Assembly (NCBI RefSeq): GCF_024380015.1
Contig: NZ_CP101510.1
Location: 30,289 to 94,288 of the forward strand
Length of the DNA: 64,000 nucleotides
Reading direction: 5' to 3'
Source of the DNA: Photobacterium atrarenae
GTDB taxonomy: Bacteria > Pseudomonadota > Gammaproteobacteria > Enterobacterales > Vibrionaceae
Shown: positions 8,162-16,970 of the stretch, in pieces
Layout: each line of letters begins with the position of its first letter
Numbering within the stretch: the first letter of the stretch is position 1
Notes under the pieces: model-generated
Database searches by the model: none
What the model saw: only the letters and a program-made list of their open reading frames with translations
Told to the model about the DNA's origin: nothing
Position numbers and translations under genes: made by a program

Positions 8162-9130
8162 ATGACAACCAAACGTAAAACCATCGGCCGTACACTCAGC
8201 GGGGCCACTTTTGACAGCGCGCCGGCCCAGTCGGCGGGCGCAACGCGCACCTTTACTCTGGCTTCCGGGCAAAGCGCCACGTTCACCCTGAAATCCATTG
8301 CGGCGGATGCGCTGAAAGACAAAACCTTTGTGGAGCTCGCCACCAACGGCCGCGATCAGGACGCCCTGACCGAAGCTTCGGTGGCCGATATCACCCGCAC
8401 CCTCACCCTGCAGCAGTTCTTCCCGGCCATCGGCCGCGAGGTTGGCGACAAAATCGAGATCCTCGACGGCTCCCGCCGCCGGGCCGCCGCGCTGTTTGCC
8501 GGGACCGGCCTTGAGGTCCTGGTGACCCAGGATGCGCTCAGCAGTGACGATGCCCGGCAGCTGGCGGCTGATATCCAGACCGCCCGCGAGCACAACCTGC
8601 GTGAAGTCGGGATCCGCCTGTTGGTGCTGCGTGACGGCGGCATGAGCCAGAAAGAGATCGCTGCCAGCCAGAACCTGTCGGCAGCCAAGGTGACCCGGGC
8701 GATCCAGGCGGCCTCGGTGCCGGCCGAGATGCTGCAGGTGTTCCCGGACCATGCCGAGCTGGCCTACCCGGACTACAAACAACTGCTGGAGATCGCCACA
8801 GCCATCGCCGGCAAAGGGTTGGATATTGCTGATGTGATTGCCCAGGTGATGGTCGATCACGACGAGCTGGCGCCGGAACTGGCCCCGGATGAAGTCAAAA
8901 CGGCATTGATGAAGGCGTATCGCCAGGCGGCGGATCAGCAGCTGGCCAAACCGGCGCCGAAGAAAGCCAAAATTGAGCCACTGTGGCAGTTTGATGATGC
9001 CAATATGTTTGCCCGCAAGCGCAGCAAGGATCGCAACTTCAGCTACGAGTTCAGCCGCCTGCCGAAAGCGGTGCAGAAAGAGCTGGACCAGGTGATCGGC
9101 GAGACGCTGGCCAAGCACCTGGCGGAGTAA
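8162..9130 (+). CDS. parB: P1-type ParB centromere-binding protein
   Basis: 322 residues, close to P1 ParB (333). It contains a ParB/Spo0J N-terminal domain (FFPAIGREVGDKIEILDGSRRRAAAL), a helix-turn-helix (MSQKEIAASQNLSAAKVTRAIQ) and a C-terminal dimer domain (LWQFDDANMFARKRSKDRNFSYEFSRLP) like that of P1 ParB, which contacts the hexamer boxes. Coupled to parA in one operon and closed by a terminator at 9178. P1-like parS sites follow at 9761, 13011 and 16865. Confidence 0.95.
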   Translation: MTTKRKTIGRTLSGATFDSAPAQSAGATRTFTLASGQSATFTLKSIAADALKDKTFVELATNGRDQDALTEASVADITRTLTLQQFFPAIGREVGDKIEILDGSRRRAAALFAGTGLEVLVTQDALSSDDARQLAADIQTAREHNLREVGIRLLVLRDGGMSQKEIAASQNLSAAKVTRAIQAASVPAEMLQVFPDHAELAYPDYKQLLEIATAIAGKGLDIADVIAQVMVDHDELAPELAPDEVKTALMKAYRQAADQQLAKPAPKKAKIEPLWQFDDANMFARKRSKDRNFSYEFSRLPKAVQKELDQVIGETLAKHLAE

Positions 9131-9175
9131 GATGCTTAGCTGAAAGCTGTTTCGAGCGAATAGAATTTTGATGAA

Positions 9176-9200
9176 AAAGGCCCGGTTTTCCGGGCCGTTT
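9176..9200 (+). terminator. Rho-independent terminator of parAB
   Basis: A GC stem ggcccgg/ccgggcc with a four- to five-base loop, preceded by A residues and followed by a short T-containing run, lies 48 bases after the parB stop. Confidence 0.75.
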
Positions 9201-9227
9201 GCGATCAAATGCCGCGCATATTCATGC

Positions 9228-9249
9228 TTTACACGCAACTCCGTGTAAA
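9228..9249. promoter_or_regulatory. Palindromic operator before hipB-like gene
   Basis: TTTACAC (9228-9234) and GTGTAAA (9243-9249) are perfect inverted half sites eight bases apart. A further half site, gtgtaag, lies near 9270. The 8-base spacing is that of the known HipB operator (five-base halves separated by eight bases). Likely autorepression by the gene that follows. Confidence 0.65.
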
Positions 9250-9286
9250 ATAAGTTTTGCCGGTTATCGCGTGTAAGGAGCCGCCG

Positions 9287-9538
9287 ATGAAAGTCACTTC
9301 CGCCCATCAGCTCAGTCATCTGCTGCAGGATCAACGCAAGCAGCAGGGCCAGTCCCAGAGTGTGATTGCCCGTAAGGTCGGGCTGCGCCAGGACACCGTC
9401 TCGAAATTCGAAAACGCCCCGGACGGAACCCGGCTCGATACCCTGTTCAAGCTGCTGGCAGCGCTGGATCTGGCGCTGGAGATCCGCCCGCGCGGTGAAG
9501 CTGCCCCGGCGGCCACGCAGTGGAAGGAAGAGTGGTAA
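9287..9538 (+). CDS. HipB-like antitoxin / XRE regulator
   Basis: 83 residues from the ATG at 9287, with AAGGAG upstream. A Cro/C1 helix-turn-helix spans most of it (SHLLQDQRKQQGQSQSVIAR, KVGLRQDTVSKFEN, DTLFKLLAALDLALEI), the typical HipB form with its ALDLALEIRPR strand. It normally represses the operon and neutralises the HipA kinase. The partner gene downstream is destroyed, so this is an orphan antitoxin and regulator. Confidence 0.82.
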   Translation: MKVTSAHQLSHLLQDQRKQQGQSQSVIARKVGLRQDTVSKFENAPDGTRLDTLFKLLAALDLALEIRPRGEAAPAATQWKEEW

Positions 9539-9539
9539 A

Positions 9540-9763
9540 TGGCCGATCTCGCTGTCGTTGCTGTTGGGACGGCGCCGGGCTCTCGGAGCGCAAGGTGAAA
9601 ATGGCGATGGGGCTGCATGGCAGCAAGGGGCGCCACTACAAGTGGTATTCCATTTTCCCGCGTCATATTTTGGCCACGGCCCGCGCGGCCGGCTGATTTC
9701 CCGGCCGAGATCAGCGAAGCGATTTTCGCCGGCCTGCTGAAACGTGCGCAGCGAATGGGCTGA
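9540..9763 (+). pseudogene. hipA: hipA remnant with internal deletion and frameshift
   Basis: The frame starts with an ATG right after hipB (MADLAVVAVG) and jumps at once, in another frame, to the extreme C-terminus of a HipA kinase (LSERKVKMAMGLHGSK then HYKWYSIFPRHILATARAAG). A stop and a one-base shift follow near 9695, then PAEISEAIFAGLLKRAQRMG and the stop. About 350 residues, including the whole kinase core, are missing. The final TGA (9761-9763) is also the first three bases of parS copy 1. Confidence 0.85.
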
Positions 9764-9840
9764 AATTCACCACGCTGATTTCAGTGTTAATATATTGATT
9801 TTTAATGGTTTTAATTGGCGATTTCAGGGTGAAATCGCCA
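9761..9840. promoter_or_regulatory. parS: parS centromere copy 1 (P1 type)
   Basis: An 80-bp site. The left arm is tgaaattcaccac plus an atttcag heptamer. The right arm holds inverted A boxes ATTTCA/TGAAAT and ends in the hexamer TCGCCA (gggtgaaatcgcca). Between them is an AT-rich centre with a perfect IHF consensus on the minus strand (9788-9800). P1 parS has the same parts: ATTTCAM heptamers, TCGCCA hexamers and a central IHF bend. An extra tggcgatttca makes the right arm a palindrome. Confidence 0.85.
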
Positions 9841-10163
9841 GGTTTTTGGGGTGAGTTAGTTTTGGGCATTTCTGAGTTACGAAATGCCAACTGTGTAAGT
9901 TCTGGACAGGAATGAGCCAGTGACCTCACTGAATTAGTAATCAGTGGATTACTTCAAGTACAGGAAACTTCGCGAGGTAAACGGCAAGACCTGTCCCTTT
10001 GTTTTTCCTCTCGAGCAACAGAGCCATCTACTTCGCTTGGCCCAAAGATACTTATTCGTAGGGTCAAACAATATCTCGATGGACAAGGCGGATATGCGTT
10101 TGTCATCTTGCTTAGTCTATGAGCTGCATGTGCCATTAACAGGAGGAGTACATACACTGTTAT
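9841..10163. other. Gene-free stretch after parS copy 1
   Basis: About 320 bases before the end of the large lipoprotein gene. An 81-codon frame beginning at a GTG (9944) has no recognisable domain or Shine-Dalgarno and is not called. Confidence 0.4.
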
Positions 10164-12668
10164 TTAGTCTTTTATACAGCGGACGTTAAGACCAAAAGAT
10201 TCATCGCCAGAGCCAACGCCGGTAAACCCTGCTTTCTCGTACCTTAAGAATTTTCCCGATCCTTCACCATATTTAGAATTCAGCCAGATCTCGCCAACCC
10301 CCCCTCTGCCAGATAACTCCCCCGTATCTGGCTGACGCCATCCTGCATATGGCAGTTTTAAGAAATGTCTAAACATCGCATCATTTGAAGAAAACTTGGG
10401 TACGTCAACCAGTTCTGCTTCAAGCTCATCTTTGGTCGGTACTCGAAAACCAGTCGGACAAATATTATCTCCCGATGTCTTAGACCAAAAAGCTATTCGA
10501 GCATCTCCATCTTCGTCACCAATTAACCAATCATTTCTCCCAGTATCTATACTCGCAATATAAAACCGACTGTTGGTCGCCTTAAGTGTTCTGAACGAGT
10601 ATCGCGTGATGCGGCTATCAGGCATTTCATGCCCATCCGCACGCCTGCCCCATTGGAAAAAGTAGCCAAAGCAAGCACTGTCAATTGCAGACTGACATAC
10701 GCGGCTGGCCCCTAGGTTTCTATCTAGCCAGATACGATTGGTATGTGGTGATCTAACTTCTTGATAGTAAGGATTATCTTCAAGTACCACCTTGACTATT
10801 TTCTCCTTGGAATCTATTAAACCGTCAGGGTTTCTCACATAGAGTAGCGAGCTGTAACTTCCTGGTTGATCGTATGTGTGCTTAACCGAATCGGTAAATG
10901 ACCAACCTGAATCAATTCGCCCATCTCCGTCCAAATCCCATTGATATTCTAATTCGCTCGAATCATACACAACGTCCCACGACGACGAAGCATCGAAAGC
11001 GACACGCTCACCAACAAGTACGTCAGAGGAAAGTAAAATCGAAAATGATGCTATTGGCGGTGCATAAGTACATTTCGTACTTGGAAGCAACACGCCGTCA
11101 TCTTGCGTAATACACCATTGACGTTGTATCGGGCTGAAAACGAAGTCATGCGCAAAAGGGAGGTACTTTGTGCCTGCGTCATAAATCTTTACAGCATTGG
11201 CGGCTGCTTTCACTAGCGCTTTCGCACTTTTGAAGAAAGCGATTGACTCCTTAACATGGCCAGGTTTTTTGTACAGTGCTTGGGTCATTTTCCCAGCCCA
11301 TTCATTCCCTTTCTCCTTGAGCAGTTTATTGGCAAAATCTTCATACAGGCTTGCAGGTGATAGGAGGCCTAGAGCAAAGTCTTCTCCCCACATTTCAACT
11401 ATATCGACTAGGCTAACATCCCGTTCAAGTGTTGCTTCGATCGTCGAGTTACGAACACCCGGAAGACCAAACCACTCCCCAAACATTGAAGCAATCTTGA
11501 AAGTATTCGCTGCCGCCGAGTAGCGACCCCCCGATGTTGTTAATGCATTTTTGGTAAAGGAAATCTCAAAGTTACCATTGCCAAGGCGAATGTTCTCAGT
11601 GACAGGGACATTGGCTGCCTTGTCGAAAAGTGCAAACAGCCGCTCTCTACCTGCAATCAGTTGGGTATTTTTCCCTTCAAGTTCAATGCCGTAGAACACC
11701 ATAGTTGGATTAACGACGACAATGTCATCGCCCGCAACGTCGGCCAAATAGGGCCCGCGATCGTCGCCAATTATTCCACTCGGAGTCTTTCTTCCCTGCA
11801 TGGCTTTAAGCACCAGTTTACTACCCCCGCCCAACGCGTCGATGGCCTCAAGTGTTAGCGTGATCGCGTACTCGTAAACTTCTTCACCTACTAACTCTGT
11901 TGGCGTTTGCGATAAGACGTCGTCAATAAAGTTTTTAAATGGCACATATCCTGCTGTCGCTTTGGCTTTAGCAAGAATACGCTCTCGATCGCTATATGAA
12001 TAACCACTCAGTAGGGGGTTGGTTATAATGATACCGTCAGCCAGGCTTTCAATTGAAATATCAACTAACTTTGATTCAATCTGGTCACGGTTAAAATACG
12101 CGACCCCAATCGGATTACCATTTTCATCTGCCACAAGCACAGACTGCCCTCTGTCGGGCATATTGAATGTGACCGATGCTCTCCCCGCAGCATCCATTTT
12201 ATGTGCTGCTAAAGGGGTAATAGCCGAATAGTTTTCAAGTGATAGAGTTCGGTTCTCGAAGGCAGTGCTCATTGATTCAACCAAATAAGGTTCTAGCGTC
12301 GTCAACGCTGGGGCAACGTCAATCGTAAAAGCGGTAAGCGATGCTCTTCCTCCATTACCATCGTCTGCAGTAATGATTATGTCTGGATAACTGCCAATAT
12401 TGCTATCGGTTGGTATTCCGTTCAGTTCACCAGTTTGGGTATCGAATGTAGACCAATCGGGGGCATTCTCTACGTCAAAGGATATAGGGTCTCCATCGGT
12501 ATCAATGACACTAGGCTTAAACACATAGGGTTCTCCAGCGTATACAGTTGTAAGAGGCGAACCCGATATTTCGGGATTATTGTTTGTCGCACCATCACCA
12601 CATGCAACGATCACTAAGCTCGATATTAAAGCTATTGCTTTTTTTTCACCGTCTTTTCCCTTAGCCAT
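10164..12668 (-). CDS. Large multidomain surface lipoprotein
   Basis: An 834-residue protein. The signal sequence ends in a lipobox (VIVAC, Cys about 23), so it is lipid-anchored. Residues about 32-115 form a cadherin-like/putative-Ig domain (PEISGSPLTTVYAGEPYVF, SFDVENAPDWSTFDTQTGEL). The long middle has no match I recognise. A PKD-like domain follows (GERVAFDASSSWD, LEYQWDLDGDGRIDSG, KHTYDQPGSYSSLLYV). The last 180 residues match the Fibrobacter-succinogenes-major-paralogue type domain (CFGYFFQWGRRADGHEMP, ICPTGFRVPTKDELEAEL). Likely an exported adhesion or carbohydrate-binding protein. It stands alone between parS copies 1 and 2. Confidence 0.8.
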   Translation of the reverse strand: MAKGKDGEKKAIALISSLVIVACGDGATNNNPEISGSPLTTVYAGEPYVFKPSVIDTDGDPISFDVENAPDWSTFDTQTGELNGIPTDSNIGSYPDIIITADDGNGGRASLTAFTIDVAPALTTLEPYLVESMSTAFENRTLSLENYSAITPLAAHKMDAAGRASVTFNMPDRGQSVLVADENGNPIGVAYFNRDQIESKLVDISIESLADGIIITNPLLSGYSYSDRERILAKAKATAGYVPFKNFIDDVLSQTPTELVGEEVYEYAITLTLEAIDALGGGSKLVLKAMQGRKTPSGIIGDDRGPYLADVAGDDIVVVNPTMVFYGIELEGKNTQLIAGRERLFALFDKAANVPVTENIRLGNGNFEISFTKNALTTSGGRYSAAANTFKIASMFGEWFGLPGVRNSTIEATLERDVSLVDIVEMWGEDFALGLLSPASLYEDFANKLLKEKGNEWAGKMTQALYKKPGHVKESIAFFKSAKALVKAAANAVKIYDAGTKYLPFAHDFVFSPIQRQWCITQDDGVLLPSTKCTYAPPIASFSILLSSDVLVGERVAFDASSSWDVVYDSSELEYQWDLDGDGRIDSGWSFTDSVKHTYDQPGSYSSLLYVRNPDGLIDSKEKIVKVVLEDNPYYQEVRSPHTNRIWLDRNLGASRVCQSAIDSACFGYFFQWGRRADGHEMPDSRITRYSFRTLKATNSRFYIASIDTGRNDWLIGDEDGDARIAFWSKTSGDNICPTGFRVPTKDELEAELVDVPKFSSNDAMFRHFLKLPYAGWRQPDTGELSGRGGVGEIWLNSKYGEGSGKFLRYEKAGFTGVGSGDESFGLNVRCIKD

Positions 12669-13010
12669 TAACTAAACATAAACAAGCTAAAAAATAACAC
12701 TTGAGGAAGGGGTTAAATCGGATATAGATCTCATTGCTTAGGTTTATGAATGTGAAATGAGTGATTTGTATTAAATATTTTATCAGAGCTAGAAATCCGC
12801 AATCTAAAAGTGAAAATTGGTGAACAGAGCCTCAATTATGGTACCAACAGATTTGTTTTTGAAGCAGCCCAGAAAATCGAATCAATTGAGGTATCCCAAA
12901 TAAACAGTGAAGCATTGAACTTATAACACGTTTCGGGGCAATTCTAATTTACCCAGCGCCCTGCCCGCTCTATGACTCTCCTACGCCTCCTCCCTTCCCC
13001 CAAATATCCC
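12669..13010. other. Gene-free upstream region of the lipoprotein gene
   Basis: About 340 AT-rich bases hold the presumed promoter of the minus-strand lipoprotein gene. No other structure was seen before parS copy 2. Confidence 0.4.
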
Positions 13011-13090
13011 TGAATTTCACCACGCGAATTCAATGTTTAATTCATTGATATAAATAAGTTTTTTGTGATAATTTCAGCCTGAAATCGCCA
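13011..13090. promoter_or_regulatory. parS: parS centromere copy 2 (P1 type)
   Basis: Exactly 80 bp like copy 1. Left arm tgaatttcaccac with a perfect ATTTCAC heptamer, IHF consensus on the minus strand at 13038-13050, right arm atttcagcctgaaatcgcca. It lies between the lipoprotein gene and the amidohydrolase gene. Confidence 0.85.
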
Positions 13091-13246
13091 GAAATTTTGG
13101 ACGCTTCTCTGCTTTCAGGAGCCAGCTCTGTGATGGGGGTTCTACAGCAAGCACAATAAGTTAAGAAATTGATAGATTTGACTTTAGTAGCGATAACTTC
13201 TCATACTGCCGCTTGTACTATCTAACAACAAGGAAATCAGATAGAT

Positions 13247-14347
13247 ATGTGTACTCGCATTCTCAACAATGTTGATAACAAACACGTCGCCGTAGCTCGC
13301 AATATGGATTGGGAGTTTCACCTGGATGCGACCCTGTTTCTCACCCCCGCCGGTGGACAAGCAGTAGGCATGAGTAAGTCCGAACGAAAAAAAGAAGGTT
13401 TATGCAAAAGCCAGGTGCTGAAATGGAAGGTGAAGTACACCAGTGTTGCCACGTTGATTGGTGATCAAGACAACGGCTTTGGTTTCTGTGACGGAATGAA
13501 TGAGAAAGGGCTCGTTGCCAATGTGCTCTACGATACCAATAGCAGTTTTCACCAAGGCCCGTTAAAAGACAATGAAAAAGGGCTGAGTGTGCTGCGTTGG
13601 GGGCAACTGATCCTTGACCGATTTGCCAGTGTTCAGGAAGTGGTGAGTTATTTTTCTTCTCCTGCTCGGGAAATTGACATCTGTCTGTTCGGCGGCAATG
13701 TTCCGGGAGACCCGAACGCTCCGGCACAATTGCATGCGGCCATTTCTGATCACCGGGGGGATTCGGCTATTTTAGAAGTGCATGACGGAAAACTGACCAT
13801 CTACCATGATCGTCAACACACGGTCATGACCAACGAGCCGGATTATCAGACCCAGCTCGAACTCGCGACATACTGGCGCTATCAATGGAATCAAACCGAC
13901 ACCTTGAATAACACCCCTGTGTTTACGGTTCCCGGCGGGCATACTTCCGTGCAGCGTTTCGAGCGTGCCAGCTACTATCGTCTGCTGCAAAATACGGACC
14001 TGATGAATGTTGATCGTGTTGCCCAGGTTGGTGCGATGATCTCACCTTGCAAGGTCCCACAGGGCTTTGAGGCGCTCCATCCGATGAATGTTGAAGAGTG
14101 CCTGGAGAAAAAAGCCGGGATTACGTTTAACTCATTTACGTTGTGGACCAACATCAGTGATTGTCGTCGCAAACGCTACTATCTGCAGAGTAACAATAAT
14201 ATTCAAACCGTTTGGGTGGATATCCCTAAATCACTGGAACAAGCGCGAGCCATCACGCTGGATACGCCATTCAGGGCGTCCCAAACCATGGGTGATATCA
14301 TGCAGGATATGACACAGGTGAAAAACAACCCACTTCATATCGCGTAA
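13247..14347 (+). CDS. Choloylglycine/penicillin-V-acylase family hydrolase
   Basis: A 366-residue Ntn-hydrolase of the linear amide C-N hydrolase family. Cys2 becomes the N-terminal nucleophile after Met removal. Arg18 and Asp21 (VAVARNMDWEF) sit at the numbering of bile salt hydrolases and penicillin V acylases. GFCDGMNEKGLVANVL supplies the next conserved block, and NEPDYQTQLELATYWR contains the conserved Asn region. No signal peptide, so probably cytoplasmic, unlike many Gram-negative members. Substrates could be bile salts, penicillin V or acyl-homoserine lactones; sequence alone does not decide. Convergent with the cyclase gene, overlapping by 13 bases. Confidence 0.85.
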   Translation: MCTRILNNVDNKHVAVARNMDWEFHLDATLFLTPAGGQAVGMSKSERKKEGLCKSQVLKWKVKYTSVATLIGDQDNGFGFCDGMNEKGLVANVLYDTNSSFHQGPLKDNEKGLSVLRWGQLILDRFASVQEVVSYFSSPAREIDICLFGGNVPGDPNAPAQLHAAISDHRGDSAILEVHDGKLTIYHDRQHTVMTNEPDYQTQLELATYWRYQWNQTDTLNNTPVFTVPGGHTSVQRFERASYYRLLQNTDLMNVDRVAQVGAMISPCKVPQGFEALHPMNVEECLEKKAGITFNSFTLWTNISDCRRKRYYLQSNNNIQTVWVDIPKSLEQARAITLDTPFRASQTMGDIMQDMTQVKNNPLHIA

Positions 14348-15393
14348 TCGAACTTGTCACTGGCCAGGCAGAACTGATTTTTGCCTGAGGCTTTTGCCCG
14401 ATACAGCGCTTCATCAGCGAGCAGCAGCGCACTTCTATGCTGTCCTGGCTGATGAAGCGCCAGGCCGATACTGATGGTCACTGGCCGTTCAATACCGAAA
14501 TCATGCCTAGACACTTGCTGCAATAAGTCCGACACTTTTTTCTGGGCCCTGAAGGCATCTACTTCATTGATGGAGAATAAAAACTCCTCTCCCCCCCAAC
14601 GCCCAACCACATCACCGGACTGCGCGACATGCTCGAGGCAACGAGCCACGTCAGACAGCACGGAATCGCCGACATGGTGGCCGAAAATATCATTGATCTG
14701 CTTAAAGTCGTCGACATCAATCATGGCGATCCAGCGTATAGTTTTGGAGTCAAGCAAATAATCATCAAGGTAGCGTCGATTGACTAACCCCGTTAAGGGG
14801 TCTTTAGTCGCCAACGCTTGCAGCTTTTGATTCGACTCTTGCAAGGCAGCTAAAGTCTGACGGCGGCTCGAGTCATAAAAAAAACCGACAATAAACAGGA
14901 ACAGATAGACCGCCGTAAAATGGATAAAGCTAATGGGCTCAAAGCGCGCAGCGCCCCAGGTGTCCATGGTCGACAGGGTAAAGGTAGCGGTTCCGATAAA
15001 GGTGGCCAAGCTAAACCAGGCCCCTCTTTTGTAGCCAAGAATGAACATCGAAATTACAGGAGTTAAAAACATAAAGGCCAGTGCAAACTCGTGGTGCCCC
15101 TCCACCAAGACCAATAAAAAACTCGAAAACGTGATGTCCAACTGCATAATCAATGCTGCCGCGTTCGGTGCACGTCGTCCTTTCATCAGCCACAAACTGA
15201 TCAGGCATGAGAATGTTGCAACCGACATTGTATGACGCATGTATGTGTTGGGAACGACAAAGATGTTGTAGTAAAGGAAATATGCATTGGTCAGGACCAG
15301 GATTAACAGTGCAATAACCAAAAAGGAGTAATCTTTGTAGCGTTCATCATCTGACTTTAGCGCCAGCCATTGTTCTATCCAAGCAGTGAGCAC
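14335..15393 (-). CDS. Membrane diguanylate cyclase
   Basis: 352 residues from a GTG at 15393 with AGAGG five bases upstream. The N-terminal half has about six membrane helices (from YSFLVIALLILVLTNAYFL to FTAVYLFLFIVGFFY), then a short coiled linker and a GGDEF domain (DPLTGLVNRRYLDDYL, IDVDDFKQINDIFGHHVGD, RWGGEEF). The GGEEF signature is intact. Expected to synthesise c-di-GMP at the inner membrane. No sensory family was recognised in the helices. Confidence 0.88.
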   Translation of the reverse strand: MLTAWIEQWLALKSDDERYKDYSFLVIALLILVLTNAYFLYYNIFVVPNTYMRHTMSVATFSCLISLWLMKGRRAPNAAALIMQLDITFSSFLLVLVEGHHEFALAFMFLTPVISMFILGYKRGAWFSLATFIGTATFTLSTMDTWGAARFEPISFIHFTAVYLFLFIVGFFYDSSRRQTLAALQESNQKLQALATKDPLTGLVNRRYLDDYLLDSKTIRWIAMIDVDDFKQINDIFGHHVGDSVLSDVARCLEHVAQSGDVVGRWGGEEFLFSINEVDAFRAQKKVSDLLQQVSRHDFGIERPVTISIGLALHQPGQHRSALLLADEALYRAKASGKNQFCLASDKFDYAI

Positions 15394-15504
15394 GTAAACC
15401 TCTTGATGTGGGCTGATATCATTATTATTTTTGATTCCCGAGAATCATCTATTGATAGAAATAATATCGAATGTATGTATCGGATGCATAGCAGAGATCT
15501 TGAT

Positions 15505-16368
15505 ACTTATTGAGCCTTCTCCGACAGCATAGGCATCGCTGACTATGCTGGAAGGCGACTAAACCCAACACGGAGAAGACTCAATGAGATTTTATAACCA
15601 ACAGCACGACTATTACTGTGGTATTGATCTGCATGCGCGCATTCTCTACGTTTGCATCCTCGATAACTGCGGCAATAAAGTCATTCACCAAAAAATTGGT
15701 GCCAGCCGAGATGAACTGTTGGCAGTCCTCGCACCTTATCACGACAACATTGTGATTGGCGTCGAGTGCATGCACTGCTGGTATTGGGTCAGCGATCTTT
15801 GCCTCGACTACGCTTATGACTTCGTGCTTGGCCACATGCGCTTTACATGAAGGCTATCCATAGCGGCAAGACGAAAAATGACCGGATTGATGCATTTAAG
15901 ATCGCCGCTTTACTTAAGGGCGGTAACTTCCCGGTAGCTTATGTGTACCCCAAATCTATGCGGGCGACACGCGATTTACTCCGTCGACGCACGAAAATCG
16001 TCCGACATGGGGCCGATTTGAAGGCCCATGTCTCCAACACATTCAGTCAGTACAACCTCGAATCACACCGTTTGCAGTTGCGTTACCCCCATGCCAGAGA
16101 AGAAGTCAGAGAGCGGTTTTCCCAAGCGGCCATCAACCGCAATATCGACATCGATCTCAACATTATCGCCTTTTATACTCAGGGACTCGCCAGCGTGGAG
16201 CACTTTATTGAACAGCATGCCAAACAGCACAGTGCGCAGGATTATCAACTGTTAAAAACCATTCCCGGTATCGGCCGCATCCTTGCACTCACCATCTTGT
16301 ATGAGATCGGGAAGTCATGTTCGTGTTCTGAGCCGATGATTACTTTCAGTCATCTGTCGTCATCTTGA
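15505..16368 (+). mobile_element. Partial IS110-family element
   Basis: The left non-coding end carries inverted segments (tgagccttctccg at about 15510 and cggagaagactca at about 15572). The transposase frame follows. The element is cut near 16312, where the conserved ILYEIG motif runs into unrelated sequence. In the IS110 group the left non-coding segment encodes the bridge (seek) RNA. Confidence 0.7.
15584..16368 (+). pseudogene. IS110-family transposase, frameshifted and truncated
   Basis: The first frame (YYCGIDLHARILYVCILDNC to VIGVECMHCWYWV) is the RuvC-like DEDD domain. It breaks near 15838 where GHALYMKAIHSGK is expected, and resumes in another frame from 15847 (MKAIHSGKTKNDRIDAFKIA, LLKTIPGIGRILALTILYEIG). 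After 16312 the sequence leaves the family, so the Tnp domain with its catalytic Ser is lost. Inactive. Confidence 0.85.
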
Positions 16369-16480
16369 TTTGTGTAATAGGGTGTAATTTCGATCAGCAC
16401 CGAAGCAGTGATAAATTGAAAGCTCTGACAGATGAAAACATGGACATCAAAGCATCTAATATGATTGACGAGGTGGTGTC

Positions 16481-16657
16481 ATGGACGATGATAAATTTAA
16501 TGAAATCATGGCTTCAATGAAGCTTCTGAATAAACATCAGTTAAGTCGGCTAAAATGTGAGATCCTGGCACTTCAAACGAACACACCAGAGAGAATTATT
16601 TTTGATGATGAGTTACTCATGCTAAAAGAAGTGTTCAAAAATGCAGAAGATTATTGA
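16481..16657 (+). CDS. Small hypothetical protein (58 residues)
   Basis: A 58-residue frame starting MDDDKFNEIMASMKLLNKHQ, with a good Shine-Dalgarno (GAGGTGG) before the ATG. It is charged and predicted mostly helical, with no membrane segment. Not recognised. It lies just after the truncated IS110 and could be a fragment of another mobile element gene. Confidence 0.45.
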   Translation: MDDDKFNEIMASMKLLNKHQLSRLKCEILALQTNTPERIIFDDELLMLKEVFKNAEDY

Positions 16658-16864
16658 GTAACATACCATTAACTGAAAATGATAGGATTGACCTATCCAT
16701 ATTTCCCCATTCAGATATTGATTCTATTTTTGTGGGACATTTCAGGCTGTGAATATCTCATGTAAGAGCCGTCGTGAAGGTCCGTACTCCTCAATCGCTT
16801 TATTACAGATCAGCTCGACATCTGAGCTTCCTGAATCTTTTATACTTACCCTCCTGAAATCAGT

Positions 16865-16944
16865 TGAAATTCACCACTTTAATTTCAAGTTTAAGTCATT
16901 GATAAATAACATTTTACTGTGGGGGTTTCAGCCTGAAATCGCCA
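16865..16944. promoter_or_regulatory. parS: parS centromere copy 3 (P1 type)
   Basis: Again exactly 80 bp. Left arm tgaaattcaccac then aatttcaag, IHF consensus on the minus strand at 16892-16904, right arm tttcagcctgaaatcgcca. A further atttcagg follows at 16948. It lies just downstream of the antiporter gene. Confidence 0.83.
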
Positions 16945-16970
16945 CAAATTTCAGGTGCCGAATGCCGGCT

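Noticed and set aside
8054..9334. A 426-codon open frame on the minus strand across parB
   Set aside because: It is antisense to parB, an intact P1-type ParB, and arises from GC-rich codon use. It has no domain or Shine-Dalgarno.
9944..10189. 81-codon plus-strand frame after parS copy 1
   Set aside because: Overlaps the end of the lipoprotein gene and has no recognisable feature.
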